A stretch of DNA of 64,000 nt from Allonocardiopsis opalescens (GCF_003002095.1 NZ_PVZC01000001.1:806001-870000), one strand, 5' to 3'; shown: positions 1 to 8,859, counted from the first letter of the stretch. Translations and numbers: made by a program. The notes: generated by a model from the sequence alone, not told the origin.

Positions 1-1
1 G

Positions 2-715
2 GTGACCGTCCGCGACGAGCTGCGGGCGCAGGCGCCGATCGGGGTCGCGGTCGCCACCTCAGGGGTGCTGCTGGCACTGTCGGCCAGCGTGATGGGGCTG
101 ATCGCGCTGGTGGTGTTCAGCGCCCCGCTGCTCGTCACCCACGTCGCCTTCCGCCGCTACGCCGAGATCCGGCTCACCTACGCGCAGACCGTGCGCGCGC
201 TGTCCCGGGTCACCGAGGTGGGCGGCTACGTGGAGAACGGCCACTCCCGCCGGGTCAGCCAGCTGGCGGTGATGGTCGGCCGCGACCTCGGCCTGCGCGA
301 GGCGGAGCTGCTGGACCTGGAGTACGCCGCGCTGATGCACGACATCGGGCAGCTGTCGCTGCCGCGGCCGATCCCGGGCGGCGCCACCGTGCTGGCCGCG
401 CGGGAGGAGCAGGTGCGCATCGCCGAGCTCGGGGCGAGCGTGATCCAGCAGACCGGGGTGCTGGACCGGGTCGCCGAGATGGTGCGCCGGCAGAGCGACC
501 CGGCGGCCGGCCGTGCCGAGGACGGCCCGCCGCCGCTGGGCAGCAGGATCATCAAGGCCGCCAACGCCTTCGACGACCTGGTCGGCGGCTCGCGGGACCG
601 CGACCGGGCGGCCGCCGTGATCGAGCGGCTGCGCCTGGACTCGCGCTGCGAGTACGATCCGCGGGTCATCGAGGCGCTGGAGCGGGTGCACGACCGCCCG
701 CCGCGCCGGGTCTGA
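2..715 (+). CDS. HD-domain (HD-GYP-like) membrane protein, 5' truncated by window edge
   Basis: The reading frame is open from the first base of the window, so the GTG at position 2 may be internal; relatives usually carry more N-terminal membrane segments. Visible are a hydrophobic segment (about residues 14-48), a short linker, then an HD phosphohydrolase domain with His81, the HD pair at 113-114 in MHDIGQ, and the helix GSRIIKAANAFDDL typical of HD-GYP proteins. The GYP region itself is replaced by a short Pro/Asp-rich loop, so c-di-GMP hydrolysis cannot be assumed. Likely a membrane-bound metal-dependent phosphohydrolase or a degenerate sensor of that fold. Substrate unknown. Confidence 0.75.
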   Translation: MTVRDELRAQAPIGVAVATSGVLLALSASVMGLIALVVFSAPLLVTHVAFRRYAEIRLTYAQTVRALSRVTEVGGYVENGHSRRVSQLAVMVGRDLGLREAELLDLEYAALMHDIGQLSLPRPIPGGATVLAAREEQVRIAELGASVIQQTGVLDRVAEMVRRQSDPAAGRAEDGPPPLGSRIIKAANAFDDLVGGSRDRDRAAAVIERLRLDSRCEYDPRVIEALERVHDRPPRRV

Positions 716-741
716 ACCGGCCGGCGGGTCCCAGGCCGGGC

Positions 742-2400
742 TCAGATGCCGTGGGTGGAGCGCGGGTAGGCGGCGTCGGGGTCGGTGGCGATGTTCACCA
801 GGTAGGGCACCTGCGCCGCGAAGGCGCGGCGCAGGGCCGGGGCGATGTCGCCGGGGCGGGTGACCAGCTCGCCGCCGCCGCCCAGGGCCCGCACCACCTC
901 GTCGTAGCGGGTCTGCGGCGCCAGGTCGGCGGCCACGTCGTAGCCGTACAGGAAGCGCATCGGGTTCTTCTCCAGCCCCCAGATGCCGTTGTTGCCGACG
1001 ACCATGACCATGGGCAGCCGGTGCCGGACCGCCGTGTCGACGTCCATCAGCGAGAAGCCGGCCGCGCCGTCGCCCAGCAGCAGCACCACCTGGGCGGACG
1101 GGCGGGCGATCCTGGCGGCCAGGGCGTAGCCCAGGCCGGTGCCCAGGCAGCCGTAGGGGCCGGGGTCCATCCAGGTGCCGGGGCGGTGCTGCTCGACGTA
1201 CTTGCCCGCGAAGGAGACGAAGTCGCCGCCGTCGCCGATGACCACGGCGTCGTCGTCGAGCTGCCGGTTCAGCTCGTGGTAGATCCGCGCGGGATGGACG
1301 GGATCGGCATCGCTGAGCAGGATCCCGGCGTCCTTGGCGGCGGCCTCGCGCACCGCCTCGGCCAGCCGCTCGCACCAGGACGCCCGCGCGCCGGGCCCGC
1401 CCGCACCCTTCGCGTCGGCCAGCGCGGCCAGGATCAGGCCCAGGTCGCCCGCCGCCACCGCGGCGGTGGCGGCGTGGGACGACAGCTGGCCGGGGCTGTC
1501 GGCGATGTGCACCACGGGGGCGGGCGCGGCGCCGTCGCGGCCGCCGAAGACGCCGAAGCCGAGCCGGAAGTCCAGCGGCGCGCCGACCACCACCACCAGG
1601 TCGGCCTCGCCGAAGGCGGCGCCGCGGGCGCGGGTGGCGAGCAGTTCGTGGCCGTGCGGCAGGATGCCGCGGCCCTGGCCGTTGGCGACCACCGGCACCC
1701 GCAGCGCCTCGGCCGCGGCCCGCGCCTGCTCCTCGGCGCCGCACAGCCAGATGTCGGAGCCGAAGACGAACACCGGCCGCTCGGCCGCGGCCAGCAGCGC
1801 GGCGACGGCCGCGACCTGGTCGGGGTCGGGCGCGAGCCGATCCACCGGGGCGGGCGGCGGCAGCTCGGTCTCGGCCTGGCCGTAGAGGTCGTCCATCGGC
1901 ACGTCGAGGAAGACGGGGCCCTGGTGCGGGCTCAGCGCGGTGCGGAAGGCGTCGTCGCTGGCCGCCGCGACCTGGTCGGCGCCGTAGACGGTGCCGGCGT
2001 GCTTGGTGACCTCGCGCACCAGCGGCGGGTGGTCCAGCTCCTGGAGCAGCCCGGAGCCCCAGCGGTACTTGGGCGCGCGGCCGCCGTAGACCACCAGCGG
2101 GGTGCCGTTGAAGTAGGAGGTGGCGATGCCGCTGACCGCGTTGGTGACGCCCGGGCCCGCGGTCACCACGGCCAGCCCCGGCGTGCGGGTCAGCTTGGCG
2201 GTGCCCTCGGCGCCGAACACGGCGGTCTGCTCGTGCCGCACGTCCAGCAGCCGCAGCGGCGGCTCGGACTTCACCGCGCCGTCGTAGAGCGGGAAGACGT
2301 GCGCCCCCGACAGGGTCCACATCGTCTCGACGCCGTACCCGCGGGCGACCTCCACGGCGTGCAGCCCGGCGTGGCCGGAGATACGTCGAGTCTCGCCCAT
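742..2400 (-). CDS. Thiamine-diphosphate-dependent enzyme, acetolactate-synthase-like
   Basis: This 552-residue protein has the three-domain layout of the ThDP superfamily. The N-terminal PYR domain carries the cofactor-activating Glu in DVRHEQTAVFGAEG (about residue 56). The C-terminal PP domain has the metal/diphosphate motif LLLGDGAAGFS followed about 25 residues later by GNN. It resembles the stand-alone acetolactate-synthase-like or oxalyl-CoA-decarboxylase-like proteins of actinobacteria rather than IlvB: no ilvN or ilvC lies beside it. The ATG is preceded by GAGGT at good spacing. It is transcribed in the same direction as the biotin genes upstream, 120 bp away. The substrate cannot be read from sequence. 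Confidence 0.8.
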   Translation of the reverse strand: MGETRRISGHAGLHAVEVARGYGVETMWTLSGAHVFPLYDGAVKSEPPLRLLDVRHEQTAVFGAEGTAKLTRTPGLAVVTAGPGVTNAVSGIATSYFNGTPLVVYGGRAPKYRWGSGLLQELDHPPLVREVTKHAGTVYGADQVAAASDDAFRTALSPHQGPVFLDVPMDDLYGQAETELPPPAPVDRLAPDPDQVAAVAALLAAAERPVFVFGSDIWLCGAEEQARAAAEALRVPVVANGQGRGILPHGHELLATRARGAAFGEADLVVVVGAPLDFRLGFGVFGGRDGAAPAPVVHIADSPGQLSSHAATAAVAAGDLGLILAALADAKGAGGPGARASWCERLAEAVREAAAKDAGILLSDADPVHPARIYHELNRQLDDDAVVIGDGGDFVSFAGKYVEQHRPGTWMDPGPYGCLGTGLGYALAARIARPSAQVVLLLGDGAAGFSLMDVDTAVRHRLPMVMVVGNNGIWGLEKNPMRFLYGYDVAADLAPQTRYDEVVRALGGGGELVTRPGDIAPALRRAFAAQVPYLVNIATDPDAAYPRSTHGI

Positions 2401-2520
2401 GCTTACCTCACCCGTCCCTCGTGCGGCACCCGGCGGCGCGTCAGGACCGAAGGTTACCAGTGGGTAGGTCGCCGGTGGGCGGCGGCCGGGGCGCGGTTCG
2501 GCGGCCGCCGCCGCGCCGGC

Positions 2521-3243
2521 TCAGCCCTGCGGGCCCGCGGCGGCCCGGAAGTGCGCGGGAGCGAAGACCCCGCCCAGGTGGGGCGCCAGGCCCGCGTGCG
2601 CCGCGACCAGGAAGGCGTCGGGCGAAACGGTGCCCAGGCCGGCGGGCAGCGCCCCGGCCAGCGGGCGGGCGGAGATCGTCTCCAGGTCCACCAGGTTGCT
2701 GCGGGCGGCCAGGTCGGGCTCGCGCGGCCAGGAGCCGATCACGACGCCCGCCAGTTCCAGGCCCCGGTGCGCGATCGCCTCGCAGGTCAGCGCGGTGTGG
2801 TTCAGCGTGCCCAGCCCGGCGGCGGTCACCACCAGCACCTGGGCGCGCAGCCGGACCGCCAGGTCGGCGAGGGTGGCGCCGTCGGGGTCGAAGCGGACCA
2901 GCAGCCCGCCCGCCCCCTCGACCAGCACCAGCCGGCGGTCGGCGGCCAGGTCCCGCACGGAGCGGGCCGCCGCGGCCAGGTCCGGCGGCGGCAGGCCGTC
3001 GGCCCGGGCGGCGGCCGCCGGGGAGAGCGGGGAGGGGAAGCGGGCGTACTCGTGCACGTCGGTGACGCCGGACAGCCGGGTGACCTCGGCCAGGTCGCCG
3101 TCCTCGCCGGGTCCGACGCCGGTCTGCGCGGGCTTGACCACGGCGACGGGCCAGCCGCGCGCGTGCGCCAGCGCGGCCACCGCGGCCGTGACGACCGTCT
3201 TGCCCACCCCGGTGCCGGTACCGGTGACGACCAGCACGCTCAC
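2521..3243 (-). CDS. bioD: Dethiobiotin synthetase BioD
   Basis: BioD closes the ureido ring of dethiobiotin from 7,8-diaminopelargonate, CO2 and ATP, the penultimate step of biotin synthesis in the cytosol. The start is taken as the GTG at 3243, whose GTGA overlaps the stop of the GntR gene; it gives 240 residues, normal for BioD, and puts the P-loop GTGTGVGKT at residues 8-16. Further family signs are KPAQTG, the [10 protein letters not shown] motif and the NHTALT segment. A longer reading to 3324 would overlap the upstream gene by 85 bases and is unlikely. It is the last gene of a translationally coupled trio with bioF and the regulator. No bioA or bioB is in the window. Confidence 0.93.
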   Translation of the reverse strand: MSVLVVTGTGTGVGKTVVTAAVAALAHARGWPVAVVKPAQTGVGPGEDGDLAEVTRLSGVTDVHEYARFPSPLSPAAAARADGLPPPDLAAAARSVRDLAADRRLVLVEGAGGLLVRFDPDGATLADLAVRLRAQVLVVTAAGLGTLNHTALTCEAIAHRGLELAGVVIGSWPREPDLAARSNLVDLETISARPLAGALPAGLGTVSPDAFLVAAHAGLAPHLGGVFAPAHFRAAAGPQG

Positions 3244-4016
3244 GGTCCCTGCTGCTCCTCCCGGGGCGGGTGCAGCCGGGTGACGAACTTGTAGCGGTCG
3301 CCCCGGTACAGCGAGCGCACCCACTCCACCGGGTGGCCCGACGCGTCGAAGCTGTGCTGGCAGAGCAGCACCAGCGGCAGCCCCACGTCGACGCCGAGGG
3401 ACTGGGCGTCGTTGGGGGTGGCCAGCACGGTCTCGATGGACGCCTCGGCCTCGACCAGGCGCACGTCGTAGACGGTGGCCAGCGCCTCGTACAGCGAGGC
3501 GTAGCGGTCGAGCTGGCGGCGCAGGCCGGGGAAGCGGCGGGCGGCGAGGTGCGCGGTCTCGATGGCCATCGGCTCGCCGTCGGCCATCCGCAGCCGCTCG
3601 ATCCGCAGCACCCGGCCGCCGGAGCGGATCGCCAGCCGCTCGGCCAGCCGCTCGTCGGCGTTGATGTAGCTGACCTCCAGGATGCGGGTGGCGGGGTGCA
3701 GCCCCTGCGCGCGCATGTCCTGGGTGTAGCTGGTGAGCTGGAGCACCTGCGCGACCTTGGGCTTGGCCACGAAGGTGCCCTTGCCCTGGATGCGCAGCAG
3801 CCGCCCCTCCACCACCAGTTCGGTGAGCGCCTGGCGCACGGTCGTGCGCGAGGTGGTGAACTCCGACGCGAGCGTGCGCTCGGGCGGCACCGGGCTGCCG
3901 GCCGGCAGCGACTCGATGAGCGAGAGCAGCTGGCGCTTCACCCAGTAGTACTTGGGAACTCTCGGACTGGCATCGCCGTCGTGCGTGTCGAGCACCCTTG
4001 GCTCCCCTATCGTCAC
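3240..4016 (-). CDS. dasR: DasR-like GntR/HutC-family regulator in the biotin operon
   Basis: This protein has an N-terminal winged helix (about residues 20-85, with PERTLASEF and SRTTVRQAL) and a C-terminal UTRA ligand domain. It matches what I recall of Streptomyces DasR across its length: the RVPKYY start, the [11 protein letters not shown] hinge, [23 protein letters not shown] and [16 protein letters not shown]. DasR is the global GlcN6P/GlcNAc6P-responsive regulator of chitin and GlcNAc genes. Its GTG overlaps the bioF stop by four bases and its stop overlaps the bioD start, so it sits inside a coupled biotin operon. A second in-frame GTG at 3995 has a better SD (GGGGAG six bases away) and may be the true start. 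Whether it still senses amino sugars here is not known. Confidence 0.85.
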   Translation of the reverse strand: MTIGEPRVLDTHDGDASPRVPKYYWVKRQLLSLIESLPAGSPVPPERTLASEFTTSRTTVRQALTELVVEGRLLRIQGKGTFVAKPKVAQVLQLTSYTQDMRAQGLHPATRILEVSYINADERLAERLAIRSGGRVLRIERLRMADGEPMAIETAHLAARRFPGLRRQLDRYASLYEALATVYDVRLVEAEASIETVLATPNDAQSLGVDVGLPLVLLCQHSFDASGHPVEWVRSLYRGDRYKFVTRLHPPREEQQGP

Positions 4017-5212
4017 CGCGCCGTCCCTGGGCTCGCGCCCGCCGCCCGCACCGCCCCGGCGACCGCGGACAGGGCGTGGGCCACCCGGTCCAGGTCGGCG
4101 GCCGACAGGTCGGCGCGCGCCGTCAGCCGCAGGCAGGAGCCGCCGTCGGGGACGGAGGGCGGCCGGAAGCAGCCGACGTGGACGTCGCGGTCCAGGCAGA
4201 GCCGCGCCGCCGCGGTGGCGGTGTGCGGTGAGCCCAGGACGACGGACACGACTGCGGCGTCCGGCGCGCCGGCCCGCAGATCCAGTCCGGCGGCGATTTC
4301 CGCTACTTTACGCGCATGCGCACGTGCGCGGAGCGGGAGGCCCGGTTCGGCGAGCACCACCCCGAGCGCCGCGAGGGCGGCTCCGGCGGCGGCCGGGGCG
4401 AGCGCGGTGTCGAAGATGAACCCGCGCCCGGTGTCCACCAGGGTCTCCACCACCTCGGGCGCCGCGACGACCGCGCCGCCCTGCGCGCCCAGCGACTTCG
4501 ACAGGGTGGCGGTGCGGACCAGGTCGGGGGCGGGCGCGCCGGGCCCGGCGATGCCGGCCGCGACGGCGGCGCCGCGCCCCTGCGGCCCCACCACGCCCAG
4601 GGCGTGCGCCTCGTCGACCACCAGCAGCGCGCCGTGCCGCCGCGCGATCCGGTGCAGCTCGGCCAGCGGCGCCTGCCGCCCGGAGACCGAGAAGACGCCC
4701 TCGGTGACGACGAGGGCGGCCGGCTCGGTGCGGGCCGCCAGCGCCGCCTCGACCGCGCCGGTGTCCAGATGCGGGGTGACGAGCGTGCGCCCTCTGGCCA
4801 GCCGGCAGGCGTCGATGAGGGAGGCGTGGTTGGCCTGGTCGGACACGATCAGGGTGCCGGCCGGGGCGAGCGCGGTGATCGCGGCGAGGTTGGCGAGGTA
4901 GCCGGAGGAGAAGACCAGCGCCCGCCCGCCGTACATCGCCTCGGCCAGCCGCGACTCCAACCGGGCGTGGAGTTCGGTGCTGCCGGTGACCAGCCGCGAG
5001 CCGGTGGAGCCCGCGCCCCAGCACCGGGCGGCGGCGGCCGCCGCCTCGACCACCCGGGGGTCGCGGGCCAGGCCGAGGTAGTCGTTGGAGGCCAGGTCCA
5101 GCACGCCCGCGCCGTCGGGGGTGCGCACCCGCGGGGTGCGGCGCAGCCCGCGCCGCTCGCGTTCGGCCGTGTCGGCGCGCAGCCTGCGCAGCGGGTCGGG
5201 CAGCTGGCTCAT
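4013..5212 (-). CDS. bioF: 8-amino-7-oxononanoate synthase BioF
   Basis: BioF is the PLP enzyme that condenses pimeloyl-ACP or -CoA with alanine, the first committed ring-forming step of biotin synthesis. The 399-residue protein shows the alpha-oxoamine synthase signatures: LASNDYLGL near the N-terminus, [23 protein letters not shown], the PLP-contacting DEAHALG, and the Schiff-base lysine region [12 protein letters not shown] chose the ATG at 5212 because [11 protein letters not shown] is where BioF alignments begin; an upstream GTG at 5251 would overrun the promoter and operator region. It heads the bioF-dasR-bioD unit, divergent from pdtaS, with a perfect palindrome covering its start. Confidence 0.93.
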   Translation of the reverse strand: MSQLPDPLRRLRADTAERERRGLRRTPRVRTPDGAGVLDLASNDYLGLARDPRVVEAAAAAARCWGAGSTGSRLVTGSTELHARLESRLAEAMYGGRALVFSSGYLANLAAITALAPAGTLIVSDQANHASLIDACRLARGRTLVTPHLDTGAVEAALAARTEPAALVVTEGVFSVSGRQAPLAELHRIARRHGALLVVDEAHALGVVGPQGRGAAVAAGIAGPGAPAPDLVRTATLSKSLGAQGGAVVAAPEVVETLVDTGRGFIFDTALAPAAAGAALAALGVVLAEPGLPLRARAHARKVAEIAAGLDLRAGAPDAAVVSVVLGSPHTATAAARLCLDRDVHVGCFRPPSVPDGGSCLRLTARADLSAADLDRVAHALSAVAGAVRAAGASPGTAR

Positions 5213-5230
5213 CCTGGCATACTGCCAGGA
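5212..5230. promoter_or_regulatory. Perfect palindrome overlapping the bioF start
   Basis: The sequence TCCTGGCA-TAC-TGCCAGGA is an inverted repeat with 8-bp arms and a 3-bp centre, touching the bioF ATG and lying 24 bp before the divergent pdtaS start. Its CTGG/CCAG half-sites recall DasR dre sites but the spacing is one base longer and the TCTAGA core is absent. Candidate operator for the GntR protein in the operon or for another biotin regulator. Confidence 0.55.
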
Positions 5231-5253
5231 CACGGAGATGTAATCATGCAAGG

Positions 5254-6744
5254 GTGCCGCATCTCACCGATCTGGTCCGCCAGCAGACCGCCCTCGGCTC
5301 GGCCGACGTCGAATGGCTGCATTCCCTCGTCTCCGACTGGCAGCTCCTCGCCGACCTCTCCTTCGCCGACCTCATCCTGTGGACCCGGCTGCGCGACGGC
5401 TCCGGCTGGGTGGCGGTGGCGCAGATGCGCCCCACCACCGGCCCGACCGCCTACCACGACGACCTCGTCGGCTCCGTCGTGCTGCGCGGGCGGCGGCCGC
5501 TGATCGACCGCGCCTGGTCGGAGGGGCGGATCTGCCGCGAAGGGGAGCCCGACTGGTCGGGCGGGGTCCCGGTGCGGGAGGAGACCATCCCGGTGCGCCG
5601 CAACGGCGAGATCCTGGGGGTGATCCAGCGCAGCACCAACCTCAGCTCGGCGCGCACCCCCAGCCGCCTGGAGCTCACCTACCTGCAGAGCGCCAGCGAC
5701 CTCGCCCAGATGGTGGCCGACGGCGGCTTCCCCTTCGAGGAGCAGGCGCCGCTGCTGCGCTCGCCCCGGGTCGGCGACGGCCTGCTCCGGCTCGACCAGG
5801 AGGGCCGCGTCGTCTACGCCAGCCCGAACGCGCTGTCCGCCTACCGCAGACTCGGGCTCAGCGCCGACCTGGTCGGCACCCAGCTGGGGCGCACCACCGT
5901 CGAGCTGTCGCAGTCGGGGGAGGCGGTGGACGAGTCGCTGACCTGGGTGGCGAGCGGGCGGGCACCGCAGTCGGCCGAGGTGGAGGCCAACGGGGTGGTG
6001 GTGCAGCTGCGGTCCATCCCGCTCACCGTCGGCCAGGTCCGCGTCGGCGCGCTGGTGATGGTGCGCGACGTCACCGAGCTGCGCCGCCGCGAGCGCGAGC
6101 TGATGACCAAGGACGCCACGATCCGGGAGATCCACCACCGGGTCAAGAACAACCTCCAGACGGTCGCCGCGCTGCTGCGCCTGCAGGCGCGGCGGCTGCA
6201 GATCCCCGAGGGGCGGGCCGCGCTGGAGGAGGCGGTGCGGCGGGTGGGCTCGATCGCGATCGTGCACGAGACCCTGTCGCACACGCCCGACGAGATCGTG
6301 GACTTCGACGACATCGCCGACCGGGTCATGGACATGGCGGGGGAGGTGGTGGCCGCCGACACCGGCATCCGGCCGAGCCGCACCGGGGAGTTCGGCCTGC
6401 TGCCCGCGCTCGTCGCCACCCCGCTGGCGATGGTGCTCGCCGAGCTGCTGCAGAACGCCGTCGAGCACGGCCTGCACTACGGCACGGGCCGTCTGGAGGT
6501 GCTGGTCCGGCGTGCGGAGAAGCGCCTCATTCTCGAAGTGGTCGACGACGGCCGGGGATTTCCCGACGATTTCGATATAGAGAAGACGTCCAGTCTCGGA
6601 CTGCAGATCGTGCGAACTCTGGTGCTGAGCGAATTGCACGGCAAACTGGAGATCGGCACGCGTGAGGGCGGTGGGGCGCGCGTTACCGTGGACCTGCCGC
6701 TGGACGGCGGCGACATCGCGCGCGACGACAATTCCCGTTTCTGA
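5254..6744 (+). CDS. pdtaS: PdtaS-type sensor histidine kinase
   Basis: This cytosolic 496-residue kinase has the PdtaS layout: an N-terminal GAF-like domain (about 1-150), a PAS domain (about 165-275), and a HisKA_2/HATPase module. The phosphoacceptor region IREIHHRVKNNLQ puts the histidine at 294 or 295. The N box is ELLQNAVEH and the G box DDGRGFP. PdtaS phosphorylates PdtaR, an ANTAR RNA-binding response regulator, which is not in this window. No membrane segment is visible. The GTG start fits the family N-terminus. It is convergent with whiB1, an arrangement also found in mycobacteria (Rv3220c/Rv3219), which supports orthology. Confidence 0.9.
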   Translation: MPHLTDLVRQQTALGSADVEWLHSLVSDWQLLADLSFADLILWTRLRDGSGWVAVAQMRPTTGPTAYHDDLVGSVVLRGRRPLIDRAWSEGRICREGEPDWSGGVPVREETIPVRRNGEILGVIQRSTNLSSARTPSRLELTYLQSASDLAQMVADGGFPFEEQAPLLRSPRVGDGLLRLDQEGRVVYASPNALSAYRRLGLSADLVGTQLGRTTVELSQSGEAVDESLTWVASGRAPQSAEVEANGVVVQLRSIPLTVGQVRVGALVMVRDVTELRRRERELMTKDATIREIHHRVKNNLQTVAALLRLQARRLQIPEGRAALEEAVRRVGSIAIVHETLSHTPDEIVDFDDIADRVMDMAGEVVAADTGIRPSRTGEFGLLPALVATPLAMVLAELLQNAVEHGLHYGTGRLEVLVRRAEKRLILEVVDDGRGFPDDFDIEKTSSLGLQIVRTLVLSELHGKLEIGTREGGGARVTVDLPLDGGDIARDDNSRF

Positions 6745-6786
6745 CGGCGGCCTTGGGAGCCGTCCGCCGCGGGGCTGCGCCGCGCC

Positions 6787-6805
6787 GGGCCCGGCGACCG
6801 GGCCC
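6787..6805. terminator. Hairpin between convergent pdtaS and whiB1
   Basis: GGGCCCGG-CGA-CCGGGCCC forms an 8-bp stem with a 3-base loop; a second palindrome CCCGGTACCGGG follows at 6821-6832. The position between two convergent genes suggests a bidirectional terminator, although there is no U tract, as is usual in high-GC actinobacteria. Confidence 0.55.
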
Positions 6806-6837
6806 CTGGTGCGCGGGCGGCCCGGTACCGGGTGGTG

Positions 6838-7089
6838 CTACACGGCGGTGGCGGTGCGCAGCCGGCCGCCGCGCTTGAGCAGCCGCCGCTCGTCCTCGCT
6901 CATGCCGCCCCACACACCGGCGTCCTGGCCGGCCTCCAGGGCCCACTTCAGGCAGGAACTCATCACCGAGCAGCTGCGGCACACCTGCTTGGCCTCTTCG
7001 ATCTGCAGCAGCGCAGGGCCCGAGTTCCCGATGGGGAAGAAGATCTCGGGGTCCACGTCACGGCAGGCAGCGCGATGGCGCCAGTCCAT
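6838..7089 (-). CDS. whiB1: WhiB1-type iron-sulfur transcription factor
   Basis: WhiB-like proteins hold a [4Fe-4S] cluster, bind the principal sigma factor and respond to NO. This 83-residue protein has the four ligands Cys9, Cys37, Cys40 and Cys46 (CRSCSVMSSC) and the beta-turn GVWGGMSEDERR, and begins MDWRHRAACRD like mycobacterial WhiB1. The ATG at 7089 is chosen over a GTG at 7098 because it matches the family start and is preceded by GAGGAG. Essential in mycobacteria. A CRP-like site lies 46 bp upstream of the start, as expected if cAMP control of whiB1 is conserved. Confidence 0.95.
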   Translation of the reverse strand: MDWRHRAACRDVDPEIFFPIGNSGPALLQIEEAKQVCRSCSVMSSCLKWALEAGQDAGVWGGMSEDERRLLKRGGRLRTATAV

Positions 7090-7134
7090 GCGGTCCACTC
7101 CTCACGAGGTCGGTGGCCGGGGTGACCGGCCCTT

Positions 7135-7150
7135 TGTGAACCAATTCACT
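7135..7150. promoter_or_regulatory. CRP-like binding site upstream of whiB1
   Basis: TGTGA-ACCAAT-TCACT matches the CRP-family consensus TGTGA-N6-TCACA at nine of ten conserved positions. whiB1 of M. tuberculosis is controlled by the CRP homologue Rv3676, so position and gene agree. No other convincing site is visible in the 308 bp between whiB1 and the next gene. Confidence 0.65.
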
Positions 7151-7397
7151 AACTTGCGGCTAGGGGCCCGCTGGGTCCCCTCGCGGTGTTCGGTGCGTTG
7201 TGCGTGCTGCCCGGCGCTCGCGTGCCGGCGTCCATGGAACAGGCGCTGACCTGGAATTTCACTCGGCTGATTCCCTGCCAGCCCCGCTTCGTTTCGAGCC
7301 TGACACGCGCGCGTAACAAGTTCAAGGGTCTTACCCGCGCACGGGATGCACTGAGCCTGTCAGATGCGTCACAGGAGCCGTTTAGCCGGAACCATTC

Positions 7398-8369
7398 TCA
7401 CAACACGATACGAATCGACTCCGGTGCGGATCGAAAGTGCACCTCGCTGCGTTCGCCGATGTACTCGCCGTCGATCTGCAAGGCGGTGGGCCGGGAGGCG
7501 CGAATGCGGAAATCGGCCATGTCGTGCCGGGTGATGTAGCCGTCGCCGACCGGGGGCAGCCCGTCGGGCGCCAGCATCTGGGTGAGGATGCCCAGCACCG
7601 ACAGCGGCTCCAGCTGGGTCAGCGCGAAGAGGTCGAGGCCGGTGTCCAGGCCGGCCAGCGGGGTGGGCCGGACCGGCTTGTCGCCCGCGTAGGTCCACGG
7701 CGAGGTGTTGGTGACCACGGCGTAGAACAGGCGGCCGGGGTCGGGCTCCCCGGGCACGAGCAGTTCGATGGCGGGGTCGGAGCGGTCGACCTCCAGCAGG
7801 AAGTGGCGCAGCGCGGTGAGCATGTAGCGGGTGGCCGTCGCCTTGTGGCCCTCGGTGCGCTGCTCGTCGACGGCGTGCACCACCTCGGCGTCCAGGCCGA
7901 GCCCGGCGCAGAAGGTGAAGTAGCGGTCGTCGGCCAGGCCGAGGCCGATGGTGCGCCAGGACTCCTTGGCGACAGCGGCGAGCAGCGCCTCGGCCGCCTC
8001 CTCGGGGTCGGCCGGCTGGCCCAGGCTGCGGATGAAGACATTGGCGCTGCCGCCGGGCAGCGCGGCCAGCAGCGGCAGCTCCTCGGCGGGCGGCCGCGAC
8101 TCCGGCGCGGGGTCGCCCGGCGCGTCGCCCGGCCGGTCCGGGGTGAGCAGGCCGTTCACCACCTCGTTGATGGTGCCGTCGCCGCCCAGGGTGATGATCA
8201 GCTCGGTACCGTCGCGCGCCGCCTCGCGGGCGATCTCCACGGCGTGCCGCCGGTACTCGGTGTGGGCGACCCGCAGGTCGAGATCGCGGCGGAGCGCGGC
8301 CGCGATGCCGTCGCGCGTCTCGGCGGTGGTGGAGGTGGCATGGGGGTTCACCACGAACAGGGCTCGCAC
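7398..8369 (-). CDS. Diacylglycerol/lipid kinase family protein (DagK-like)
   Basis: This 323-residue cytosolic protein has the DAGK catalytic domain at its N-terminus, with NPHAT for nucleotide binding (residues 8-12) and the signature LGGDGTINEVVNGLL (GGDGT at 62-66), followed by the YegS-type C-terminal beta-sandwich. Relatives phosphorylate diacylglycerol, undecaprenol or sphingoid lipids; the substrate here cannot be told. The GTG start is preceded by a -10-like TAGGCT six bases away, which predicts a leaderless mRNA. It is divergent from a small membrane protein only 79 bp away, so the two promoters nearly abut. Confidence 0.88.
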   Translation of the reverse strand: MRALFVVNPHATSTTAETRDGIAAALRRDLDLRVAHTEYRRHAVEIAREAARDGTELIITLGGDGTINEVVNGLLTPDRPGDAPGDPAPESRPPAEELPLLAALPGGSANVFIRSLGQPADPEEAAEALLAAVAKESWRTIGLGLADDRYFTFCAGLGLDAEVVHAVDEQRTEGHKATATRYMLTALRHFLLEVDRSDPAIELLVPGEPDPGRLFYAVVTNTSPWTYAGDKPVRPTPLAGLDTGLDLFALTQLEPLSVLGILTQMLAPDGLPPVGDGYITRHDMADFRIRASRPTALQIDGEYIGERSEVHFRSAPESIRIVL

Positions 8370-8375
8370 GCTGTC

Positions 8376-8442
8376 AGCCTATGGTGTGGCGCGGCGGGCC
8401 GCGCCGACTCGGTCGGGTCCGGCGGGAACGGGCCGGTATCGT
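8376..8442. promoter_or_regulatory. Back-to-back leaderless promoters
   Basis: TAGGCT at 8376-8381 (minus strand) lies six bases before the lipid-kinase GTG, and TATCGT at 8437-8442 (plus strand) lies six bases before the GTG at 8449. Both fit TANNNT -10 elements whose transcripts would start at the start codon. Confidence 0.6.
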
Positions 8443-8448
8443 GCGGGT

Positions 8449-8859
8449 GTGCCCACATCGCGCCCGACCCCGCCGCTCACCCTCGTCGCCGCCGCCGGCC
8501 TGCAGGCCGTGGAGGCGCTGGCGCTGCTCGGCACCGCCGGCTACCTGGCCGTCGAGATGCTCTCCGGGCGCTCCGCGGGGATCGGCTTCTCGCTGCCGCT
8601 GCTCGTTCTCGCGGTGGTCGCCGGCGCGGTGCTGGCGCGGGTGAGCTGGGGGCTGCTGCGGCTGAACACCTGGGCGCGCACCCCGGTGGTTCTGTGCCAG
8701 CTGCTGGCGCTGCCGGTGGGCTTCACCCTGGTGCAGGGCGGGCAGGTGGCGGCCGGTGCGGTGCTGCTCGTGGTGGCGGTGGCGGCACTGGCGATGGTCT
8801 TCGCGCCGCCCACCACCTCGGCGCTCTTCGGCGGCGAGGACTCCGGCGCCGCGCGGTGA
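8449..8859 (+). CDS. Small four-helix membrane protein of unknown function
   Basis: The 136-residue protein is almost entirely hydrophobic, with about four membrane helices (LTLVAAAGLQAVEALALLGT, then GFSLPLLVLAVVAGAVL, VVLCQLLALPVGFTLV and AGAVLLVVAVAALAMVF) separated by short basic or polar loops. It is related in style to small integral membrane proteins found beside sigma-factor or lipid-kinase genes in actinobacteria, but I cannot name a function. The GTG start is supported by the TATCGT -10 six bases upstream; the reading frame is open further upstream only because it runs antisense through the kinase gene. Confidence 0.75.
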   Translation: MPTSRPTPPLTLVAAAGLQAVEALALLGTAGYLAVEMLSGRSAGIGFSLPLLVLAVVAGAVLARVSWGLLRLNTWARTPVVLCQLLALPVGFTLVQGGQVAAGAVLLVVAVAALAMVFAPPTTSALFGGEDSGAAR

